From Pseudomonadota bacterium (GTDB taxonomy: Bacteria > Pseudomonadota > Alphaproteobacteria > Acetobacterales > Acetobacteraceae), in contig JAKADX010000009.1 of NCBI GenBank assembly GCA_021818505.1, positions 56,996 through 120,995 of the forward strand: a stretch of DNA of 64,000 nucleotides, read 5' to 3'. Made by a program: the position numbers and the translations under genes. A model generated the notes under the pieces. That model was not told the origin of the DNA. It made no database searches and saw only the letters and a list, made by a program, of their open reading frames with translations. Of this stretch, positions 58,713-64,000 are shown one piece after another (the first letter of the stretch is position 1; the number at the start of each line of letters is the position of its first letter).

Positions 58713-59651
58713 CTACGGCGCGGTGGGGCTGCCCTCGAGTCCCAGCGCGGCGCGCGATGGCATGGCTGCGCGCGGGATGATCGCGCCGCGATGCGCGACC
58801 ACCGCGCCGGCCAGACGGTGCCCGACCTCCGCCGCACGCGCCGGCGGCAGGCCGTCCAGCCGGGCGGCGATATAGGCGGCGGCGAAACTGTCGCCGGCCG
58901 CGGTGGTGTCCACCACCGCTGCGACCGGCGGCGCGGCAACCGTCACCGGCGCCGCGGCGCCGTGGCGGACGGTGCAGCGCGGCTCCCCCAACTTCACCAC
59001 GACCTCGGCATCCGGTGTGGCACCGGCGATTTCGCCCTCCCAGATCGCGCCGAACAGCGGCGCCAGATCGTCCACGGAGGCGAACACTAGGTCGGCGCCG
59101 GTCAGCGCGGTGCGGAAGGCCGTCTGTGCCACCGCGCGGTCGGGCCAGCCGCGCGGACGGAAATTGGTGTCGAAGGCGATTCGGGCGCCGCGTGCGCGGG
59201 CCGCCAGCAGCGCCTGCGCCAGCCGCGCCCGCCCGTCCTCGCCGTATAACGACAGGCTGATGCCCGAATAATAGACCAGCCGGCAGTCGGCGAGGGCGGC
59301 GATGACCCGCCCGGTATCCGGCAACGCGAACAAACGTCGCGCCGCGGACGTGTCGCGCCAGTAAAGAAACCGTCGCTCACCGCCTGGGTCGGTCTGGATC
59401 ACATAGAGGCCGGGCATCATGCCGGGGCAGCGCAGCACCAGCGCACTGCCAACGCCCTCTTGCTGCCACGCGGCGAGCATCTCGGCGCTCCAGGCGTCGT
59501 CGCCGAGTGCGGTCGCGTAATCGACCGCAACACCGAGCCGCGCGAGATAGACGGCCGTGTTCAGCGTATCGCCGCCGAAGGCGCGGGCGAACCGTCCGTC
59601 CGGCTCCTCGCGCAGTTCGACCATGCACTCGCCGATGCAGACAACGCGCAT
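58713..59651 (-). CDS. PfkB-family sugar kinase (2-keto-3-deoxygluconate kinase-like)
   Basis: This 312-residue ribokinase-fold protein begins VVCIGECMVELREEPDGRFA and has FGGDTLNTAVYLARLGV. Mid-protein FDTNFRPRGWPD is typical of KDG kinases, which make 2-keto-3-deoxy-6-phosphogluconate. The C-terminal catalytic and anion-hole motif is VDTTAAGDSFAAAYIAARL. GGGAGGGG lies before ATG 59651; the ORF-track start 23 codons upstream overlaps the aroKB end. It lies 28 bases after aroKB on the same strand, so it may be read from that promoter. Its sugar role fits the LacI-controlled cluster better. Confidence 0.85.
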   Translation of the reverse strand: MRVVCIGECMVELREEPDGRFARAFGGDTLNTAVYLARLGVAVDYATALGDDAWSAEMLAAWQQEGVGSALVLRCPGMMPGLYVIQTDPGGERRFLYWRDTSAARRLFALPDTGRVIAALADCRLVYYSGISLSLYGEDGRARLAQALLAARARGARIAFDTNFRPRGWPDRAVAQTAFRTALTGADLVFASVDDLAPLFGAIWEGEIAGATPDAEVVVKLGEPRCTVRHGAAAPVTVAAPPVAAVVDTTAAGDSFAAAYIAARLDGLPPARAAEVGHRLAGAVVAHRGAIIPRAAMPSRAALGLEGSPTAP

Positions 59652-59679
59652 CGATCCCCTCCCGGCGTATGGGCCGTCG

Positions 59680-61374
59680 CTAGGCCACGCAGCCTTCCGC
59701 CCGCAGCAGCGCCGCCACATCGTCCTCGGCCACGTCGGCCTGCGTGAACGCCTCGCCGATGCCGCGCGCCAGCACCAGGAACAGCCGCCCGTCGCGCGTC
59801 TTTTTGTCGCGCCGCATGTGGCCGATCAGCCGCCCGGCGGACAACCGGCGATTGAGCCGCGGCAGTTCCGCCGGCAGGCCGGCCGCGTCGAAATGCGCCA
59901 CGACCCGCTCCGCATCGTCCGTCGCGCACAGGCCGAGCCGGGCGGACAGCCGGAACGCCAGCCCGATGCCGATCGCCACCGCCTCCCCGTGCAGGATCGT
60001 GCCGAACCCCAGTTCCGCCTCCAGCGCATGGCCGAAAGTATGGCCGAGATTGAGCAGCGCGCGGCCGTCGCTCGGTCGTTCCTCGCGCTCGTCGCCGCCC
60101 ACCACCTGCGCCTTGAAAGCGCAGGCGCGCAGCACCGCGTCCGCCTGCACCGCTTCGTCGCCGGCCAGCAGCGCCGGGGCGTTCGCCTCGCACCAGGCGA
60201 AGAACGCGGCGTCGCCGATCAGGCCGGCCTTGGCGATCTCGGCATAGCCGGCCCGCAGTTCGCGCGGCGGCAGGGTGGCGAGCGTGGCGGTGTCGGCGAT
60301 CACCATGCGCGGCTGGTGGAAGGCACCGAGCAGGTTCTTGCCGTGGCGGGTGTTGATCCCGGTCTTGCCGCCCACGGAACTGTCCACCTGGGCGAGCAGC
60401 GTGGTCGGCACCTGCACGAACGGCAGCCCGCGCAGCGTCGTCGCCGCGACGAACCCGGCGAGGTCGCCGACCACGCCGCCGCCGAGGGCGATCACCGCCG
60501 TGCGCCGTTCCACGCCCGCCTCCAGCAGCCGGTCGGTCAGGTCCGCGAACAGGTCGAGCCGCTTGCTGGTCTCACCCGCCGGCACGGTGATCGGGGTGGC
60601 GGCGAAGCCGGTGGCGGCGAGGCCGTCGAGCAGGGCCGGAAGGTGCAGCGCCGCGACGCTTTCGTCGGTGATGACGAAGGCGCGCTTCTGCGGCAGCACC
60701 GGGGCGAGCAGCGCGCCCGCGCGGTGCAGCAGCCCGCTGCCGACCACCACGTCATAGCTCGCCGAGGCCAGCGTCACCGCCAGCCGGCGCGGCTTGCGCC
60801 AGGCCAGCAGCGCGTCCCAGACATGGCCGGTCGTGGCCTCCGGCGTCTCCTCGCCGCAATCGACGATCACGTCGGCCTCGGCATAGACCGGATGGCGCAC
60901 CTGCATCAGCCGCGCCAGCACGCCCTCGGGGTCGCCGTCGTTCAGCAGCGGCCGGTGGGTGCGGCCGGCGACGCGGCGCAGCAGCGTCGGCAGGCTGCAG
61001 CGCAGCCACACGCTCACCGCCTCGCGCCGGATCGTCGCGCGCGTCGCCGGGTCCATGAAGGCGCCGCCGCCGGCCGCCAGCACCAGCGGCTCACCGGCCA
61101 GCAGCCGGTTGATGACGCGGCGCTCACCGGCGCGGAATTCCTGCTCGCCGTAACGCTCGAAGATTTCGGCGATCGAGCAGCCGGCGGCCAGCTCGATCTC
61201 GGCATCGGCGTCGCGGAACGGCAGCCCGAGTCGTGCGGCGAGCCGCCGGCCGATCGAGGTCTTGCCGGCGCCCATCAGCCCGACCAGAACGATGCTGCGG
61301 CCCGCCAGGCTCAACGGCAGCGGCGCCGCCGCCTCCTTCAATGCGGGGGCGTTCAGTACGGTGTTGCGTGTCAT
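59680..61374 (-). CDS. aroKB: Fused shikimate kinase / 3-dehydroquinate synthase
   Basis: This 564-residue bifunctional enzyme covers two shikimate-pathway steps. The N-terminal shikimate kinase (about 20-190) has [20 protein letters not shown] (P-loop 33-40), [13 protein letters not shown] and [12 protein letters not shown]. The C-terminal dehydroquinate synthase (about 195-564) has [40 protein letters not shown] and [20 protein letters not shown], with conserved Lys and His residues. Both sites look intact. The start at ATG 61374 gives [12 protein letters not shown]; the longer ORF reads through unrelated upstream sequence. In most proteobacteria aroK and aroB are adjacent separate genes. 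Confidence 0.96.
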   Translation of the reverse strand: MTRNTVLNAPALKEAAAPLPLSLAGRSIVLVGLMGAGKTSIGRRLAARLGLPFRDADAEIELAAGCSIAEIFERYGEQEFRAGERRVINRLLAGEPLVLAAGGGAFMDPATRATIRREAVSVWLRCSLPTLLRRVAGRTHRPLLNDGDPEGVLARLMQVRHPVYAEADVIVDCGEETPEATTGHVWDALLAWRKPRRLAVTLASASYDVVVGSGLLHRAGALLAPVLPQKRAFVITDESVAALHLPALLDGLAATGFAATPITVPAGETSKRLDLFADLTDRLLEAGVERRTAVIALGGGVVGDLAGFVAATTLRGLPFVQVPTTLLAQVDSSVGGKTGINTRHGKNLLGAFHQPRMVIADTATLATLPPRELRAGYAEIAKAGLIGDAAFFAWCEANAPALLAGDEAVQADAVLRACAFKAQVVGGDEREERPSDGRALLNLGHTFGHALEAELGFGTILHGEAVAIGIGLAFRLSARLGLCATDDAERVVAHFDAAGLPAELPRLNRRLSAGRLIGHMRRDKKTRDGRLFLVLARGIGEAFTQADVAEDDVAALLRAEGCVA

Positions 61375-61464
61375 CCCGGCGAAGGCTAGCACACGGGCCG
61401 GTGGCGCCAAGCTTGCGCCCGGGCGTAGCGCGTACTTGTCGTGCCACGACGCTAAAGGGCGGTC

Positions 61465-61608
61465 ATGCGGCGTCTGTTCCTTCTGGTGGTTCTGCTTGGG
61501 CTGGTCGTGGCAGCGGTGGGGCTGGTGATGCTGGGGGCGTTCCCGCCGGAACCGCACCCGCAGCAGATCCAGAAGGTCCTGCCGAACGAACGCTTCCAGC
61601 CGAAATAG
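61465..61608 (+). CDS. 47-residue single-pass membrane peptide
   Basis: This gene is too short for the ORF track. ATG 61465 to TAG 61608 encodes [20 protein letters not shown], one strongly hydrophobic segment with a positive N-terminus. A polar tail, [20 protein letters not shown], follows. It could be a small membrane protein or have an uncleaved signal. Two bases after its stop, xerD starts at GTG, so the two are probably co-transcribed. Codon third positions are GC-rich, consistent with real coding. No function is known to me. Confidence 0.6.
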   Translation: MRRLFLLVVLLGLVVAAVGLVMLGAFPPEPHPQQIQKVLPNERFQPK

Positions 61609-61610
61609 CC

Positions 61611-62504
61611 GTGGACCGACATATCGAGGCGTTCCTGGAGATGCTGGCGGCCGAGCGCGGTGCCGCGCGCAACACGCTGGCGGCCTATGCGGCCGACCTG
61701 GCCGATGCCGCCGCCCATGCCGCCAGGGCCGGGGAGGCACCCGCCGCGATGACCGAGGTGACGCTGCGCGCCTATCTCGGCGCGCTGACGATGTCGGGCC
61801 TGGCCGCGCGCACGGCGGCGCGGCGGCTGTCGGCGCTGCGCCAGTTCCACCGTTTCCTGGTGCGGGAGGGTGTGCGGGCGGACGACCCGACCGAACTGCT
61901 CGACCGGCCGCGCCTGCCGACGAATTTGCCGAAGCTGCTGTCGGAATCGGAGGTCGATGCCCTGCTCGCCGCCGCCGCCGCGCGGCCGGACGAGCGGCAG
62001 GCGGTGGTCATGCGAGCGGCGCTGGAGATCCTGTATGCGAGCGGGCTGCGCATCTCCGAACTGCTCGCCCTGCCGCGCACGGCGCTGGCCGGGGACGCGG
62101 CGCTGCTGCTGGTGCGCGGCAAGGGGGGCAAGGAGCGGCTGGTGCCGCTGTCGCAGGCGGCCCGCGCCGCCGCGGCGCCGCTGCTGGCGGGCAAGGGTCG
62201 CTGGCTGTTTCCTGGCCGCGACCCGCGCCACGCCATGACCCGGCAGGGGTTCGCGCAGGCGCTGAAGCATGTGGCGCTGGATGCCGGGCTCGATCCGGCG
62301 CGGGTCTCGCCGCACGTGCTGCGCCATTCCTTCGCCAGCCACATGCTGGCGCGCGGCGCCGACCTTCGCAGCCTGCAGGTGCTGCTGGGCCATGCCGATA
62401 TCGCGACGACGCAGATCTACACGCATGTGCTGGCCGAGCGGCTGCAACGCCTGGTGGAGCAGCATCATCCGCTGGCCCGCCCGGCCGCCGGGGCAAGGGG
62501 CTGA
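61611..62504 (+). CDS. xerD: Tyrosine recombinase XerD
   Basis: XerD, with XerC, resolves chromosome dimers at dif near the division septum. The 297-residue protein starts at GTG 61611, giving (M)[19 protein letters not shown], the normal SAM-like N-terminal domain. The long ORF-track version includes antisense aroKB sequence. The catalytic domain has Arg in [20 protein letters not shown], then [20 protein letters not shown], and the nucleophile Tyr in [20 protein letters not shown]. All active-site residues are present. It could be XerC, but the lengths and the neighbouring accA favour XerD. Confidence 0.92.
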   Translation: MDRHIEAFLEMLAAERGAARNTLAAYAADLADAAAHAARAGEAPAAMTEVTLRAYLGALTMSGLAARTAARRLSALRQFHRFLVREGVRADDPTELLDRPRLPTNLPKLLSESEVDALLAAAAARPDERQAVVMRAALEILYASGLRISELLALPRTALAGDAALLLVRGKGGKERLVPLSQAARAAAAPLLAGKGRWLFPGRDPRHAMTRQGFAQALKHVALDAGLDPARVSPHVLRHSFASHMLARGADLRSLQVLLGHADIATTQIYTHVLAERLQRLVEQHHPLARPAAGARG

Positions 62505-62537
62505 CCGGTCATGCTGCAAATGCTACAGCCGCCCGCC

Positions 62538-63494
62538 ATGCGTCATTACCTTGATTTCGAGAAGCCGATCGCCGAGCTGGAAGGCAAGATCGACGAACTG
62601 CGCAAGATGTCGGAGGCTGACGGCCTCAACATCGCCGATGAGGTCGCGAAACTGACCGAGAAGTCGGAACGCCAGTTGCGCGCGATCTATGCCAAGCTGA
62701 CGCCCTGGCAGAAGACACTGGTCGCGCGCCACCCGGACCGGCCGAAAGCCGGCGACTATCTGGCGGACCTGGTCACCGACTTCACCCCGCTGGCCGGCGA
62801 CCGCGCATTTGCCGACGATGCCGCCGTGGTCGGCGGGCTGGGGCGGTTCCGCGGGCGGGCGGTGGTGGCGATCGGCACCGAGAAAGGGTCGGACACCGAA
62901 AGCCGGGTGCAGCACAATTTCGGCATGGCCCGGCCGGAGGGCTACCGCAAGGCGCGTCGGCTGATCGAACTGGCGGGCCGGTTCGAGCTGCCGGTGCTGA
63001 CCTTCGTGGACACCTCCGGCGCCTTTCCCGGCATCGATGCCGAGGCGCGCGGCCAGGCCGAGGCGATCGCCCGCTCGATCGAGGCGTGCCTGGAGGCGCC
63101 GGTGCCGGTGGTCGCGACCGTGATCGGGGAGGGCGGCTCCGGCGGCGCCATCGCGCTGGCGGCAGGCGACGCCGTGCTGATGATGGAGCACGCGATCTAC
63201 TCGGTGATCTCGCCGGAAGGATGTGCCGCGATCCTGTGGAAGGATTCGGCCCAGGCGCCGGCGGCGGCGGAGGCGCTGAAGCTGACCGCCGAGGACCTCA
63301 AGCGGCTCGGCCTGATCGATGCGATCGTGGCGGAACCGCTCGGCGGCGCGCATCGTGACCCGACGGCGGCGGTCGCGGCGGTCGGCGACGCCGTCGCGGC
63401 GGCGCTGGCGCCGTTGCTGGCGCTGGACGGCGCGGCGTTGAAGGCGCGGCGGCGGGAGAAGTATCTGGAGATGGGGCGCGAGGCGCTGGCGTAG
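62538..63494 (+). CDS. accA: Acetyl-CoA carboxylase carboxyltransferase subunit alpha
   Basis: AccA is one half of the carboxyltransferase that makes malonyl-CoA for fatty-acid synthesis. The 318-residue product starts [20 protein letters not shown]. It has [57 protein letters not shown] and [20 protein letters not shown], and [20 protein letters not shown] near the end. These match AccA throughout. I choose ATG 62538 over the ORF-track ATG at 62511 because family members begin here. It follows xerD by 33 bases. Its partner accD is not in the window. Confidence 0.97.
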   Translation: MRHYLDFEKPIAELEGKIDELRKMSEADGLNIADEVAKLTEKSERQLRAIYAKLTPWQKTLVARHPDRPKAGDYLADLVTDFTPLAGDRAFADDAAVVGGLGRFRGRAVVAIGTEKGSDTESRVQHNFGMARPEGYRKARRLIELAGRFELPVLTFVDTSGAFPGIDAEARGQAEAIARSIEACLEAPVPVVATVIGEGGSGGAIALAAGDAVLMMEHAIYSVISPEGCAAILWKDSAQAPAAAEALKLTAEDLKRLGLIDAIVAEPLGGAHRDPTAAVAAVGDAVAAALAPLLALDGAALKARRREKYLEMGREALA

Positions 63495-63495
63495 G

Positions 63496-63520
63496 GTCAC
63501 GGTGGTTTCCGTGGCGTGAC
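63496..63520. terminator. Weak hairpin after accA
   Basis: GTCACG at 63496-63501 can pair with CGTGAC at 63515-63520, and an alternative inner stem CACGG/CCGTG lies within the same stretch. It starts 2 bases after the accA stop. No run of T follows, so if it acts in termination it is not a classic intrinsic terminator. It separates accA from the convergent hypothetical gene. Confidence 0.25.
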
Positions 63521-63583
63521 ACTCGGCGGAAGCGATTTCGTTCCTTATACGGAATATTGTGGCCGCGTGCGAGCGCGGAGCTT

Positions 63584-64000
63584 TCACGCCGCATCGCGGG
63601 GCGGCCCGCAGGCGCTGTGGGGCAGTGGCGGCGGTTGCGGCGGGGATGTCCTGGCGTGCGGCGGCGTGCCGAAGGGTGCCGCGACGGCCGGGGTGTCTTG
63701 CGCCGGCGGCGGGTCGGATGCCGCGGCCGGGGGCGGCGGCAGGCGGACGCCGAGCATATGGCAGAGCGGGCGGAGCAGGCGGCGCATCTGCGGCGTCGCG
63801 TCCAGCAGCGCCGCCATGTCCGGCTCGGCGAGCAGGTGGCGCAGTTGCGAGGCGCGTCCGGCTGCCTCGAAAGGCACCAGCGGCAGCAGCCAGGCGAAGC
63901 CGTGCGGCAGGACCGGCGGGGTGCGCCGGCGCGGCGCGGCCGGGCGGCGGGGTGGCCGGCGGGCGGGATAGTGGCGATGACGCCCGGCCGCGATGCGCCC
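63584..64000 (-). CDS. Proline/arginine-rich hypothetical protein, 5' end outside window
   Basis: This minus-strand frame is open from the window edge to a stop at 63584, at least 139 codons. The ORF track lists only the last 97. The upstream part is Arg/Pro-rich (ARRPPRRPAAPRRR), followed by a more ordered core, VLPHGFAWLLPLVPFEAAGR and SQLRHLLAEPDMAALLDATP, then QMRRLLRPLCHMLGVRLPPP and a Pro/Ala-rich tail. The core looks like a short conserved helical protein. I do not recognise a family or function. Its true start is either outside the window or at GTG 63877. Confidence 0.5.
   Translation of the reverse strand, partial: GRIAAGRHRHYPARRPPRRPAAPRRRTPPVLPHGFAWLLPLVPFEAAGRASQLRHLLAEPDMAALLDATPQMRRLLRPLCHMLGVRLPPPPAAASDPPPAQDTPAVAAPFGTPPHARTSPPQPPPLPHSACGPPRDAA

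Overview
The window is a GC-rich, gene-dense chromosomal stretch of an alphaproteobacterium, most likely Acetobacteraceae (Rhodospirillales). The reasons are: a CtrA-type cell-cycle response regulator beside fliI/fliJ, a fused AroK-AroB enzyme, a fused CysN-CysC enzyme, a tRNA-Trp/secE/nusG block, and very strong GC bias at third codon positions. The family-level placement is inferred from gene content, not from a search. No phage, insertion sequence, CRISPR array, plasmid origin or rRNA operon is visible.

1-20941 is mostly housekeeping: the end of gatA, gatB, an OsmC protein, a strongly divergent PEP-carboxylase homologue, a probable frameshifted small membrane-protein gene, a DUF445 protein, a secreted beta-propeller protein, secA, a parvulin isomerase, argJ, tRNA-Trp, secE, nusG, ctrA, fliI, fliJ, a UDP-glucose dehydrogenase, a methyltransferase-glycosyltransferase fusion and a second methyltransferase.

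20978-34607 is mixed metabolism and transport: a methylmalonate-semialdehyde dehydrogenase-like enzyme, divergent cysD-cysNC with a translationally coupled YbfB-type MFS permease, a second MFS permease, a BMP-type ABC pair (binding protein and ATPase) with no permeases, an iron-sulfur protein, Ada, and a hybrid histidine kinase.

34681-59651 is a large catabolic island and the most interesting part. It contains (a) a GMC oxidoreductase divergent from a five-gene operon of kinase, enolase-like protein, 2-hydroxyacid dehydrogenase, nitronate-monooxygenase-like protein and SDR; (b) a Gfo/Idh-amidohydrolase pair divergent from a complete four-gene sugar ABC importer with every junction overlapping by ATGA; (c) a nine-gene minus-strand operon joining Gfo/Idh oxidoreductase, TIM-barrel isomerase, DUF4432 epimerase-like protein, SDR, CaiB/BaiF CoA-transferase, enoyl-CoA hydratase and a sugar ABC importer; (d) a divergent LacI-family regulator and a nearby PfkB sugar kinase. 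I infer that unusual sugars or glycosides are imported, oxidised, isomerised and in one branch handled as CoA thioesters. The substrates cannot be read from the sequence.

59680-64000 returns to housekeeping: aroKB, a 47-residue membrane peptide, xerD, accA and a partial proline-rich hypothetical protein. Start codons were revised from the ORF track wherever a ribosome-binding site, family alignment or overlap supported another start.
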